Shown: one piece after another, positions 9,134 through 16,475 of the stretch | Layout of the letters: every line of letters begins with the position of its first letter | Position numbering within the stretch: the first letter of the stretch is position 1 | NCBI GenBank assembly: GCA_030538215.1 | Contig: JAUNUM010000026.1 | Location: forward strand, 1-34,283 | Direction of reading: 5' to 3' | From: Bacteroidia bacterium | Lineage (GTDB): Bacteria > Bacteroidota > Bacteroidia > Bacteroidales > Dysgonomonadaceae | DNA: 34,283 nucleotides | Position numbers and translations under genes: made by a program | The notes under the pieces: generated by a model | What the model saw: the letters and a program-made list of their open reading frames with translations, nothing else | What the model was told of the DNA's origin: nothing | The model's database searches: none

Positions 9134-9736
9134 TTAATGTAAATCTACGTCTTCTATTGAAATAATTTTTTTCGAAATAGCGTAGATTGTTAACCCCGAC
9201 TGACTTCGAATGCCGGTTTTAGTAGTTATGTTTTTTCGGTGTGTAACCACAGTATGGATACTGATATTGAGAGAGTCTGCAATTTCTTTATTGGAATAAC
9301 CGTGAACGAGTTTAGTAAGCACATCAAGTTCTCTTTCTGTTAAGTTATCATCGTTTGAGGTAATTTTCAACTCACTGTTGCTTCCTGCTTTTTGTAGCTT
9401 AGATAAAACCTGTTCCGCGGTATCGAAGATGGTAAAAGATGAGTCGAGCAACGATAATGAATGATTATCGACAATACCTAAATTAATACCGACAATAGAG
9501 AAATGAGGATGGTTTTTGCGTATTCTTTTTACTTCTTTTTCCCTGTTTACCAATAGAAGCGGATTGGTGATTAGCACATCTATCTTTTTGGAATGAAGAA
9601 TGTCTTCCAAATCGTCTAATGAATCTACTTTGCAGATCATACAGTCCATATCCGATTGAGAAAGAACGGTGTGTAGTCCTTCATAAATAATTTGTGAGTG
9701 CACCATGATGACGATATGTAGCCGATGTCTGTTCAT
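9134..9736 (-). CDS. LuxR/NarL-type regulator with a degenerate receiver domain
   Basis: The 200-aa protein has a C-terminal GerE/LuxR helix-turn-helix (about 130-195: LTERELDVLTKLVHGYSNKEIADSLNISIHTVVTHRKNI). The N-terminal 120 residues look like a receiver fold. However, the usual acidic pair after strand 1 is replaced by VHS (12-14), and the expected phospho-acceptor Asp is Asn (ITNP, N58). It is therefore probably not phosphorylated in the standard way. Its ATG overlaps the stop of the hemerythrin gene in an ATGA arrangement (9733-9736), so the two proteins are made together. The context suggests a redox, oxygen or nitric-oxide responsive output controlled together with the di-iron protein; this is inference. 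Confidence 0.85.
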   Translation of the reverse strand: MNRHRLHIVIMVHSQIIYEGLHTVLSQSDMDCMICKVDSLDDLEDILHSKKIDVLITNPLLLVNREKEVKRIRKNHPHFSIVGINLGIVDNHSLSLLDSSFTIFDTAEQVLSKLQKAGSNSELKITSNDDNLTERELDVLTKLVHGYSNKEIADSLNISIHTVVTHRKNITTKTGIRSQSGLTIYAISKKIISIEDVDLH

Positions 9737-10434
9737 GCCTGCTCCATGTTATATCCAAATGGAATTAAGATGGTTTCTTCAATTAGTGAATGAATGTAAA
9801 GATCATATTCCAATTCACATAGCGAAAAAAGTAATTTGCGGCGTAGGTTCAGATCGTCGTTAATTGCTACATATTTCAATAATAAATTTTTTATATCTTT
9901 TATTTTCAGTTCAATATCGGTGTGATGCTCACCATACTCTTTGGCCGAGTATAAGTTCTTTTTAACACTCTCATTATTATTGATAAGCTCTATAAAATAG
10001 GGGAAAGCAATGTTGTCTTCGTAATCTAGATGATCAATTACTTCGGCGAAATACTCGTTGAAAAACTTCTCTAATAGTTTCAACTCCTTTTCCGGATGAT
10101 TTTTTTGTAGCTGCTTAATGTACGAACTAATTTGCGGATACTTATCTTCACGATAATAATTGTGACTGTTCCTTAAAAACTCCACAATTTGTTTTAAATC
10201 GTGAATGGAATTAATAGGATTTTCTTTGGGTTTGAATCCGTTGTAAAGATTAGCTACCGACATAAAGAGTTTTTCGCTGATTCCCTTTTTTTTGCATAGT
10301 TGTTCAATAGTGGAATCACCCACTCGGAAATCAATGTCGAAGTGTTGCATCATCAACAAAAGCGACGGATTTTCTTCGATTAAATCGAACAATTTCATCC
10401 CCGGCTTTATATATGTTCGGCAAACGTGATACAT
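9733..10434 (-). CDS. Hemerythrin (HHE) domain protein, RIC/ScdA-like
   Basis: The protein (233 aa from this start) has an N-terminal ScdA_N/DUF542-like part (LFDLIEENPSLLLMMQHFDIDF, then IEQLCKKKGIS). It lacks the usual Cys pair of DFCCGG, which reads DFRVGD here. A hemerythrin four-helix bundle follows, with likely di-iron ligands in LRNSHNYY, IDHLDYEDN, GEHHTDIELK and HSLIEETIL. The RIC family repairs Fe-S clusters after nitrosative or oxidative damage; this may be a sensor or relative. The frame also opens at a TTG (10455), but a perfect -7 box on this strand (10460-10453) covers that codon. I therefore prefer the ATG at 10434. It is coupled to the LuxR-type gene. Confidence 0.85.
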   Translation of the reverse strand: MYHVCRTYIKPGMKLFDLIEENPSLLLMMQHFDIDFRVGDSTIEQLCKKKGISEKLFMSVANLYNGFKPKENPINSIHDLKQIVEFLRNSHNYYREDKYPQISSYIKQLQKNHPEKELKLLEKFFNEYFAEVIDHLDYEDNIAFPYFIELINNNESVKKNLYSAKEYGEHHTDIELKIKDIKNLLLKYVAINDDLNLRRKLLFSLCELEYDLYIHSLIEETILIPFGYNMEQA

Positions 10435-10452
10435 GAATTTGAATTTTGAATA

Positions 10453-10460
10453 CAAAGATA
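10453..10460 (-). promoter_or_regulatory. Promoter -7 box (TATCTTTG) for the hemerythrin/LuxR operon
   Basis: On the minus strand 10460-10453 reads TATCTTTG, an exact TAnnTTTG Bacteroidota -7 element. It is 18 bases before the ATG at 10434. No clear -33 TTTG is visible. Its position excludes the TTG at 10455 as a translation start. Confidence 0.6.
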
Positions 10461-10554
10461 AGTGTTTTTATTTAGATTAGTTCTAAGTTGTGTCTGATCT
10501 GAGAATAAAGTTATGCTTGTTTGATTTGTGATTTTAGGATAGGTAATGCTAAAT

Positions 10555-10585
10555 ATTGGTTGACTCTATATCCTACTTATTTTTG
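10555..10585 (+). promoter_or_regulatory. Candidate promoter for the two barrel proteins
   Basis: ATTG (10555-10558) and TATTTTTG (10578-10585, an exact TAnnTTTG) are 19 bases apart, which is the spacing expected for the Bacteroidota housekeeping sigma factor. A long leader of about 160 bases would follow. A second exact -7 box lies downstream (10617-10624). Confidence 0.5.
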
Positions 10586-10589
10586 TGGT

Positions 10590-10624
10590 TTTGATGCAGT
10601 ATATAAGAATATCTTATATCTTTG
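10590..10624 (+). promoter_or_regulatory. Second candidate promoter for the barrel proteins
   Basis: TATCTTTG at 10617-10624 matches TAnnTTTG exactly. TTTG at 10590-10593 could be the -33 box, although the 23-base spacer is a little long. This promoter is nearer to the gene at 10754 than the one at 10578. The 10456-10753 gap otherwise holds no gene. Confidence 0.5.
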
Positions 10625-10753
10625 TAATTATAAATGAAGCAAACTCGGAGTTGAATTAAAATTTAATTATTTAATGATTTTTATTATCATATTTTTTCTA
10701 CTTCAACAATTAGATCCATATTCTTCACAAAACATAATTTAAACATAATTAAA

Positions 10754-11353
10754 ATGAAAACAAAAACATTTTTGACAGCTCTTTTACTGTTGTTAGCAAC
10801 TACAGTAATGGCGCAAACAGAGAAAGGGAAATTTCTGGTTTCAGGAAAGACTTCACTTGACTTCACCTTTTCTAGCACCGAAATTTCAGGTTCTGCCGTT
10901 GTAGGATACACCGGAGCGCAAAGTACCTATAACTTTAATATTACACCCGCTTTCGGTTATTTTATAATTGATAATTTGGCAGTATCGCTACAAACATCGT
11001 ATGCCGTTAATAATGGCAAAACAAAAAGTCAAACATCACAGTTTATATTTATGCCTGACATTACTTATTATCTTCCGATAAGCCAAATCGTCCGCCCGTT
11101 TGTGCAGGTAGGAGGCGGATATGTAAATATCAGCACCAAAACACCATTAACCAGTGGAGGAAAAGCTACGCAATCTTTTAACGGATACACGTTGGGTGGG
11201 GGGATTGGACTTGCTTTTTTTGTAAAGAGAAATATTTCTCTTGATTTATCGGGACAATATGCTGTGATTAAAACAAGTTTTTCGGGAGATTCATCTATTA
11301 AGATGGATATGAAAGGCTTTGCAGGAGCCATTGGTTTTTCACTTTTCTTTTAA
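10754..11353 (+). CDS. Outer-membrane beta-barrel protein (first of a tandem pair)
   Basis: The 199-aa protein starts with a clear signal peptide (MKTKTFLTALLLLLATTVMAQ). The rest alternates polar and hydrophobic residues, as in an 8-stranded Omp_b-brl barrel. Examples are YNFNITPAFGYFIIDNLAVSLQTSY, IVRPFVQVGGGYVNIS, and YTLGGGIGLAFFVKRNISLDLSGQYA. The C-terminus is AIGFSLFF, ending in an aromatic residue as needed for BAM recognition. It is 12 bases upstream of a paralogue of nearly equal length. The function is unknown; small barrels of this type may be structural or adhesion proteins. Confidence 0.85.
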   Translation: MKTKTFLTALLLLLATTVMAQTEKGKFLVSGKTSLDFTFSSTEISGSAVVGYTGAQSTYNFNITPAFGYFIIDNLAVSLQTSYAVNNGKTKSQTSQFIFMPDITYYLPISQIVRPFVQVGGGYVNISTKTPLTSGGKATQSFNGYTLGGGIGLAFFVKRNISLDLSGQYAVIKTSFSGDSSIKMDMKGFAGAIGFSLFF

Positions 11354-11365
11354 CACCCACACAAT

Positions 11366-11971
11366 ATGAAACACAGAATTATTATCGTTACACTCATAAC
11401 AGTATTTGCATTGACAAGCCTTCAGGCACAAACGAAACAAGGACATTTTATTATAGGAGGCGCGAGTTCTATTGAAGTATCGCAAACGAAAGGAGGATTT
11501 TCTACCGCTCCTTCCGAGTCAAAGGTTACCACAATTAGCATCAAACCTGAAGTTGGCTATTTTTTGTTTGATAACTTTTCGGTAGGATTGTCGGCAAATT
11601 TGTTAGGCTATACAAGCGGATCCGTAAGTGGTGATGCGAGTTTACTATCGGAGTTTAAATATTTTTTTCAAGGAACAAATTATCGTCCTTTCGTAAAAGC
11701 CAACATGGGTTACAGATATAAAAACTTGAGAGATATTTTCTCGATGGTTATGTATGTGAATGAAGCACACGGCCTTGCTTTTGGCGGTGGAGTTGGTGGT
11801 GCATTTTTTGTAAGAGAGAATCTTTCTATTGATTTAGAGTTGCAATATTTATACTCTAACCTTAAACAAATTGGAGGTCCTTATTATGATTTTTATACTG
11901 ACACGAAAAAAGAATATGTGGCAAAAGCAAATGAAATAAAAATATTTGTGGGATTCTCTCTTTATTTATGA
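11366..11971 (+). CDS. Outer-membrane beta-barrel protein (second of a tandem pair)
   Basis: The 201-aa protein has a signal peptide (about 1-21, ending LQAQ) and mirrors the layout of its upstream neighbour: KQGHFIIGGASSIEVSQT, IKPEVGYFLFDNFSVGLSANL, YRPFVKANMGYRY, GLAFGGGVGGAFFVRENLSIDLELQY, and a final IFVGFSLYL with aromatic-rich end. The matching GHF/GKF start and FFVRENLS/FFVKRNIS segment indicate a tandem duplication followed by divergence. It is co-transcribed with the upstream gene (12-base gap). The 259 bases after it, up to the next gene, hold no convincing gene apart from the promoter noted at 12178-12208. Confidence 0.85.
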   Translation: MKHRIIIVTLITVFALTSLQAQTKQGHFIIGGASSIEVSQTKGGFSTAPSESKVTTISIKPEVGYFLFDNFSVGLSANLLGYTSGSVSGDASLLSEFKYFFQGTNYRPFVKANMGYRYKNLRDIFSMVMYVNEAHGLAFGGGVGGAFFVRENLSIDLELQYLYSNLKQIGGPYYDFYTDTKKEYVAKANEIKIFVGFSLYL

Positions 11972-12177
11972 ATTGAAGACAATGGTTGCAAAATTTCTTT
12001 TTATTTTTTGTCAATTGATTTCAGTGTGTTTCCCTGTTCAATAATGTGCGTGTATTTACTTTATCCAATCATCGTAGATACTGAATTCGTTGATGATTTC
12101 TTGTTGTGTTTTTTTGATAGTCATAGTAAAGTTAAGAGTCAGAAGTTTGATATCGGATGTAAACAGACAATAGTTCC

Positions 12178-12208
12178 TTTCAAATCTTAATTTTTATGGC
12201 TATTTTTG
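12178..12208 (+). promoter_or_regulatory. Promoter of the nitroreductase gene
   Basis: TATTTTTG (12201-12208) is an exact TAnnTTTG -7 box. TTTC (12178-12181), one base off TTTG, lies 19 bases upstream. Transcription would begin near 12215, after the GTG at 12210, which supports ATG 12231 as the true start. Confidence 0.6.
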
Positions 12209-12230
12209 CGTGTCGAAAGAAATAGAAATT

Positions 12231-12773
12231 ATGCAAGATTTTAATACACTTCTTATTAATCGGAGAAGTTATCGGAAGTATTTAAACGAACCTTTATCGG
12301 GTGACTCCGTGCAGCTTATTCTGGAGGCCGCATTGCTTTCGCCCACGTCTAAAAACAAGCACTCGTGGGAGTTTGTGGTAGTAGAAAATAAGGAAATGCT
12401 TACAAAACTTTCTGCTTGTAAGCCTCACGGCGCAAATTTTATAGCCGATGCAGCTTTAGCAGTTGTTGTTCTTGGAAATCCGTTGGAAAGCGATGTTTGG
12501 ATAGAGGATGCTTCTATCGCCACCATTAATATGCAATTGCAAGCCGAAGAGTTGGGGATTGGCAGTTGCTGGGTTCAAGTTAGAAATCGCGAATTTTCAG
12601 AAACTGTTTCTTCGGGAGAATATATCAATGATATTCTTGAAATTCCCATGCCGTTGGAAGTGCTCTGCATTATTTCTTTCGGAAAAAAAGAAAAACCCCG
12701 GTCGCCCAACAACATGGATAACTTGTTGTGGGAGAAAATACATATTGAAAAATACAAATTCTCACAAGATTAA
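12231..12773 (+). CDS. Nitroreductase family FMN-dependent oxidoreductase
   Basis: The 180-aa protein carries the nitroreductase-like NAD(P)H:FMN fold. The N-terminal FMN phosphate-binding motif is NRRSYRKYLNEPLS (about 9-22), then LEAALLSPTSKNKHSWEFVVVEN. The middle part ADAALAVVVLG and ASIATINMQLQAEELGIGSCWVQ is typical of the dimer interface and active site. The C-terminal part VLCIISFGKKEKPR is also typical. The natural substrate is unknown; relatives reduce quinones, flavins or nitro compounds. The frame extends to GTG 12210, but the promoter box makes ATG 12231 more likely. The next gene starts 5 bases after the stop. Confidence 0.88.
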   Translation: MQDFNTLLINRRSYRKYLNEPLSGDSVQLILEAALLSPTSKNKHSWEFVVVENKEMLTKLSACKPHGANFIADAALAVVVLGNPLESDVWIEDASIATINMQLQAEELGIGSCWVQVRNREFSETVSSGEYINDILEIPMPLEVLCIISFGKKEKPRSPNNMDNLLWEKIHIEKYKFSQD

Positions 12774-12778
12774 CTGCT

Positions 12779-13111
12779 ATGGCTACTATTGATAAACGAT
12801 CCGATAAAATGGCTTGGGGAGTGACTCTGCTTGCCTTTGGAATTCTTATTCTATTAGATAAAACAGGCGTAACTGATGCTCTTCCTTTCTCGAATTTTAT
12901 TCAAAGTATCGGGACTTATTTTCTGGTTGCCGGCATTATTTTTTTGATTTATAGAAAAGAAAAAACGCTGGGTTTGGTTTTCACGATAATCGGTTTAATT
13001 ATTCACTTCGATGCGTTTTTCGGATGGATGAAAAATTATCGAAATCTCCTATTGCCCATTGCATTGTTGGTGATTGGATTAATTTTGATTCTATCGACTC
13101 GGAGGGGATAA
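12779..13111 (+). CDS. Small multi-pass membrane protein (LiaF/DUF5668-like)
   Basis: The 110-aa protein has about four hydrophobic stretches (MAWGVTLLAFGILILLD; FIQSIGTYFLVAGIIFLIY; LGLVFTIIGLIIHF; LLLPIALLVIGLILIL) separated by short charged loops. Repeated WG...LL.FGI.ILLD/L..I.LLVIGLILI patterns resemble LiaF transmembrane-region domains of cell-envelope stress proteins. I do not recognise a specific function. It starts 5 bases after the nitroreductase stop and so is probably in the same operon; kdsC follows 63 bases later. Confidence 0.7.
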   Translation: MATIDKRSDKMAWGVTLLAFGILILLDKTGVTDALPFSNFIQSIGTYFLVAGIIFLIYRKEKTLGLVFTIIGLIIHFDAFFGWMKNYRNLLLPIALLVIGLILILSTRRG

Positions 13112-13174
13112 AGTTTAAGTTTTCAATATTGTAGCCTTCGCCATCCATCACCAATTCCCCAATAATTTTAAAAT

Positions 13175-13696
13175 ATGAGTGCAATTAATTACGATCTCAC
13201 CAAAATAAAATCGTTTATCTTCGATGTGGATGGAGTTTTGTCCCGTCAAACTGTTTTGCTGGGCGAAGATGGCCAACCGATGCGATCGACAAACGTGCGA
13301 GATGGATACGCCATTTATCTTGCCATAAAATCGGGATTAGATGTAGCCATTATAACCGGTGGATGCTCAAAAGCCGTTCAACGCCGATTGGAATCGCTTG
13401 GTGTAAAGCATATTTATTTAAAATCGTACGACAAAGTTGTTCGGTTGGAAGAATATATGAACACAACCGGATTTAAGCCTGAAGAAATTATGTACGTGGG
13501 TGATGATATTATTGATTATCTGGTGATGCAGAAAGTGGGACTACCCGTTGCTCCTGCCGATGCTTGTCAGGAAATTAAAGATATTTCCACTTATATTTCA
13601 CCGGTGGCGGGTGGAGAAGGCGTTGCTCGCGATGTTATTGAGCAAGTAATGAAAGTTCAAGGCAAATGGATGAAAGAAAATGCATTTTATTGGTGA
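13175..13696 (+). CDS. kdsC: 3-deoxy-D-manno-octulosonate 8-phosphate phosphatase (HAD family)
   Basis: KdsC removes phosphate from KDO-8-phosphate, a step in lipopolysaccharide inner-core synthesis. The 173 aa are standard for the small capless C0-type HAD phosphatase. Motif I is FIFDVDGVLS (about 14-23; nucleophile D and acid D), motif II is AIITGG (about 58-63), the Lys region follows in LKSYDK, and motif III is MYVGDDIIDYLVM (about 107-119). The segment CQEIKDISTYISPVAGGEGVARDVIE is characteristic of the KdsC subgroup. After the stop there are 244 bases containing the kor promoter and no gene. Confidence 0.93.
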   Translation: MSAINYDLTKIKSFIFDVDGVLSRQTVLLGEDGQPMRSTNVRDGYAIYLAIKSGLDVAIITGGCSKAVQRRLESLGVKHIYLKSYDKVVRLEEYMNTTGFKPEEIMYVGDDIIDYLVMQKVGLPVAPADACQEIKDISTYISPVAGGEGVARDVIEQVMKVQGKWMKENAFYW

Positions 13697-13873
13697 ACAA
13701 TAAATATTTTTCAAAGTTATATTTCGATTTTTTTTGTGCCTGTCAAGTTGTTGTTTCTTGTTTATTGATAAAAAATGTTCTTTTTTTGTTACAAAATAGT
13801 GAAGTTCAATTATAATCCAATTCTCTATCGAAGTAATTTTAAATAACTTATGCATAATTTTTAACACAGAAAA

Positions 13874-13905
13874 GTTGAAAAAATGTGAAACATCGACTAA
13901 TTTTG
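13874..13905 (+). promoter_or_regulatory. Promoter of the kor operon
   Basis: GTTG (13874-13877) and TAATTTTG (13898-13905, exact TAnnTTTG) are 20 bases apart, which is close to the ideal Bacteroidota promoter. Transcription should start near 13912, giving a leader of about 29 bases before the ferredoxin ATG at 13941. Confidence 0.75.
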
Positions 13906-13940
13906 CAAAAACCAACAAAAAACCACAATAAAAATAAAAA

Positions 13941-14174
13941 ATGGCAAAAGTACAAGGTTATGTAGTTGTTAATACGCAACGTTGCAAAGGTTGCAACCTG
14001 TGCGTTGTATCATGTCCTACGGACGTGTTGGAATTGCAGCCACGCGAAGTAAATGATCGTGGCTATCATTACGTTTATATGAAGAACCCCGAAGAGTGTA
14101 TCGGCTGCTTCAATTGTGGAACAGTTTGCCCCGACGGATGTCTGACAGTTTATCGCAAACGATTGGACAAGTAA
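13941..14174 (+). CDS. korD: 2-oxoacid:ferredoxin oxidoreductase delta subunit (2x[4Fe-4S] ferredoxin)
   Basis: This 77-aa ferredoxin-like subunit has two four-cysteine cluster motifs: CKGCNLCVVSCP (C15, C18, C21, C25) and CIGCFNCGTVCP (C53, C56, C59, C63). It passes electrons from the TPP/4Fe-4S core of the oxidoreductase to external ferredoxin. It is first in the kor operon, followed by alpha (64 bases later), beta and gamma genes. Separate delta, alpha, beta and gamma genes are known for 2-oxoglutarate (Kor) and branched-chain 2-oxoacid (Vor) enzymes; nearby sucCD favours the Kor assignment. Confidence 0.88.
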   Translation: MAKVQGYVVVNTQRCKGCNLCVVSCPTDVLELQPREVNDRGYHYVYMKNPEECIGCFNCGTVCPDGCLTVYRKRLDK

Positions 14175-14238
14175 GTAAACGTTTAGATTCTTAAGTCTTT
14201 TACTAAGTAGAAAATTAAAAAAAACTTAAATTTAAATT

Positions 14239-15321
14239 ATGACAGAAGAAATTACTTTGATGAAGGGAAACGAAGCCATCGCTCATGCGGCAATTCGCTA
14301 CGGTGTTGATGGATATTTCGGATATCCTATCACACCTCAGTCTGAAATTATAGAAACGCTTATGGAAGTTGCACCATGGAAAACAACAGGCATGGTAGTG
14401 CTTCAGGCAGAGAGTGAAGTTGCTGCCATTAACATGGTTTATGGTGGAGCAGCTTGTGGAAAATACTCAATGACGAGCTCATCCAGCCCGGGCGTAAGTC
14501 TTAAGCAGGAAGGAATTTCCTATATTGCAGGTGCAGAACTGCCATGTCTTATCGTAAACGTACAACGCGGCGGTCCCGGATTGGGAACAATTCAACCATC
14601 GCAAGCGGATTATTTTCAGACAGTTAAAGGAGGAGGACACGGTGATTATCGTTTAATTACATTGGCGCCCAACTCTGTTCAGGAAATGGCCGATTTTGTG
14701 GGATTAGGATTTGATTTGGCTTACAAATATCGTAATCCGGCAATGATTCTTACCGATGGCGTTATCGGACAAATGATGGAAAAAGTGAAACTTCCCGAGT
14801 ACAAACGTCGCCGTACCGAGCAAGAGATCCGCGAACAATGCCCGTGGGCAACACTTGGTAAAACTCCAGACAGAGAGCCAAACATTATTACTTCTCTTGA
14901 AATGGACTCGGAAATAATGGAAAAACGCAATATCGGATTTCAAGAAAAATACAAAGAAATTGAGAAAAACGAAGTTCGTTACGAAGCACTTAACTGCGAA
15001 AATGCGGATTATATTCTCGTGGCTTTTGGTTCGGCAGCACGTATTTGTATGAAAACAATTGATTTAGCTAAAGAAGAAGGCTTGAAAGTAGGATTAATTC
15101 GTCCTATCACCTTATGGCCTTTCCCAGGCGAAATTATCAATAAATATGCCGATAAAGTGAAAGGTATGCTTACCGTGGAACTTAATGCCGGACAAATGGT
15201 AGAAGACGTTCGTTTGGCTGTAAGCGGAAAAACTCCGGTAGAACATTATGGACGCCTGGGGGGAATTGTTCCCACACCCGACGGTGTGCTTGATGCATTA
15301 AAAGAAAAAATCGTAAAATAA
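14239..15321 (+). CDS. korA: 2-oxoacid:ferredoxin oxidoreductase alpha subunit
   Basis: The 360-aa subunit has the pyruvate:ferredoxin oxidoreductase domain I/II layout: GNEAIAHAAIRYGVDGYFGYPITPQSEI near the N-terminus, then MTSSSSPGVSLKQEG, and a C-terminal domain with YILVAFGSAARICMKTID and LIRPITLWPFPGE. It forms the heterodimer core with KorB and oxidatively decarboxylates a 2-oxoacid (probably 2-oxoglutarate) to the acyl-CoA with reduced ferredoxin. Substrate choice between 2-oxoglutarate and 3-methyl-2-oxobutanoate cannot be settled from the sequence; sucCD in the same region is mild support for 2-oxoglutarate. Confidence 0.9.
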   Translation: MTEEITLMKGNEAIAHAAIRYGVDGYFGYPITPQSEIIETLMEVAPWKTTGMVVLQAESEVAAINMVYGGAACGKYSMTSSSSPGVSLKQEGISYIAGAELPCLIVNVQRGGPGLGTIQPSQADYFQTVKGGGHGDYRLITLAPNSVQEMADFVGLGFDLAYKYRNPAMILTDGVIGQMMEKVKLPEYKRRRTEQEIREQCPWATLGKTPDREPNIITSLEMDSEIMEKRNIGFQEKYKEIEKNEVRYEALNCENADYILVAFGSAARICMKTIDLAKEEGLKVGLIRPITLWPFPGEIINKYADKVKGMLTVELNAGQMVEDVRLAVSGKTPVEHYGRLGGIVPTPDGVLDALKEKIVK

Positions 15322-15333
15322 AAACTAAAAGTC

Positions 15334-15495
15334 GTGAGCCCTAAATTACAACAATTATTTTCTATGCTGTTTTTGCTATTCTTTTTAGCAACGATAGTTG
15401 TTTATTTTGTTTCAGATAAAAACATGAAGCTAACTTGGATTACAGGAGCTTGCGCAGTAGTTTGTTATTTTTTATACAGATTCTCTAAAAGATAG
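15334..15495 (+). CDS. Small two-helix membrane protein inside the kor operon
   Basis: A 53-codon frame starts with GTG at 15334 (alternative ATG at 15364, giving 43 codons) and ends at TAG 15493-15495. It starts 12 bases after korA. The product has two strongly hydrophobic stretches (LFSMLFLLFFLATIVVYFV, about 8-26, and TWITGACAVVCYFLYRF, about 34-50), joined by a short charged loop (SDKNMK), and a basic end (SKR). This is the usual pattern of a real small inner-membrane protein. No function can be named. Its position between the alpha and beta subunit genes, in the same direction, suggests membrane association of the oxidoreductase or a role in redox coupling; this is speculative. Confidence 0.6.
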   Translation: MSPKLQQLFSMLFLLFFLATIVVYFVSDKNMKLTWITGACAVVCYFLYRFSKR

Positions 15496-15512
15496 AAAAA
15501 AGAAATTCGATA

Positions 15513-15629
15513 GTTATTCAATTGTTTTGTTGAAAAATACATCGTGTTAGTACACTGTTTAAGCATCATGACTAATAACGAAGTAAAGCGAAAAACAATT
15601 AATTGAAATAACAATAAATTTTCAACAAA
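15513..15629 (+). other. Interlocking inverted repeats in the small-ORF to korB leader
   Basis: The 142 bases between the small ORF and korB hold two overlapping left arms (15513-15528 and 15526-15536) and two separate right arms. TTTGTTGAAAA (15526-15536) pairs perfectly with 15619-15629. GTTATTCAATTGTTTT (15513-15528) pairs imperfectly with 15592-15612. The order A-B-A'-B' means the two structures would compete or form a pseudoknot. No gene or exact promoter box is seen here. Confidence 0.35.
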
Positions 15630-15637
15630 TTAGAATT

Positions 15638-16399
15638 ATGGATATAAACAGTATAGTTAGTCCCGAAAATCTGGTTTATGCTAAACCGGAAATCATGAAC
15701 GACAATTACATGCATTATTGCCCGGGTTGTTCGCACGGTGTTGTTCATAAATTGGTTGCGGATGTGATAAAAGAACTGGGCTTGCAGGAAAAAACAATAG
15801 GTATTGCTCCTGTAGGATGCGCCGTTTTTGCATATAAGTATTTGGATATAGATTGGCAAGAAGCCGCTCACGGTCGTGCACCTGCATTGGCTACCGCGGT
15901 AAAACGTTTGAATCCGGATAAAATGGTGTTTACGTATCAGGGCGATGGCGATTTGGCAGCTATTGGAACCGCCGAAACCATTCATGCTGCAAACCGTGGC
16001 GAGAATATTGCTATTGTGTTTATCAACAATGGAATTTATGGAATGACCGGTGGACAAATGGCGCCAACAACACTTAAAGACATGAAAACTGCAACCAGTC
16101 CCGAGGGGCGTGATGTGCAAACTATGGGAAATCCGTTGAAAATTTCCGATATGCTGGCATTGCTCGATGGCGTTTGCTTAGTTACACGTCAAAGTGTTCA
16201 TACGGCAGCAGCCGTTAAAAAAGCCAAGCGGATGATAAAATTGGCTTTCGAAAACTCAATGGCAGGAAAAGGAACTTCTATTGTGGAAATAGTATCTACT
16301 TGTAGTTCGGGCTGGAAAATGACACCTGAAGCTGCAAATGACTGGATGGTAGAAAATATGTTCCCGGTTTATCCGTTGGGAGATTTAAAAAACGTTTAA
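15638..16399 (+). CDS. korB: 2-oxoacid:ferredoxin oxidoreductase beta subunit (TPP-binding)
   Basis: This 253-aa subunit binds thiamine diphosphate. The N-terminal CPGCSHGVVHKLVAD segment (about 28-42) is typical of the beta subunit. The TPP/metal motif is YQGDGDLAAIGTAETIHAANRG then IVFINNGIYGMTGGQMAPTT. The length suits a beta subunit without a fused cluster domain, consistent with the separate ferredoxin subunit at 13941. The GDGD and NNGIYGMTGGQ region is the same as in many Bacteroidota Kor enzymes. KorC follows 76 bases later. Confidence 0.92.
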   Translation: MDINSIVSPENLVYAKPEIMNDNYMHYCPGCSHGVVHKLVADVIKELGLQEKTIGIAPVGCAVFAYKYLDIDWQEAAHGRAPALATAVKRLNPDKMVFTYQGDGDLAAIGTAETIHAANRGENIAIVFINNGIYGMTGGQMAPTTLKDMKTATSPEGRDVQTMGNPLKISDMLALLDGVCLVTRQSVHTAAAVKKAKRMIKLAFENSMAGKGTSIVEIVSTCSSGWKMTPEAANDWMVENMFPVYPLGDLKNV

Positions 16400-16475
16400 A
16401 TTGACGGTTAACAGTTTTCTGTAAATTGGTTTAGAAAACTTATAACTCATCACCTATAACTAATAACTAAAAAAT

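Noticed and set aside
11068..11331. 87-codon open frame on the minus strand
   Set aside because: It is the antisense shadow of the first barrel gene, with no promoter and no recognizable domain.
12008..12190. 60-codon plus-strand frame before the nitroreductase
   Set aside because: No family features and a Cys/Phe-rich random composition. It ends just before the promoter and looks like chance.
12210..12230. GTG start seven codons upstream for the nitroreductase
   Set aside because: The -7 box at 12201-12208 would place the transcript start downstream of it.
16440..16474. ATAACTAATAACT-type simple repeat before korC, similar to AT-rich words at 4609-4640
   Set aside because: Low-complexity intergenic sequence of a kind common in AT-rich Bacteroidota; no unit structure or spacing as in CRISPR or iterons.
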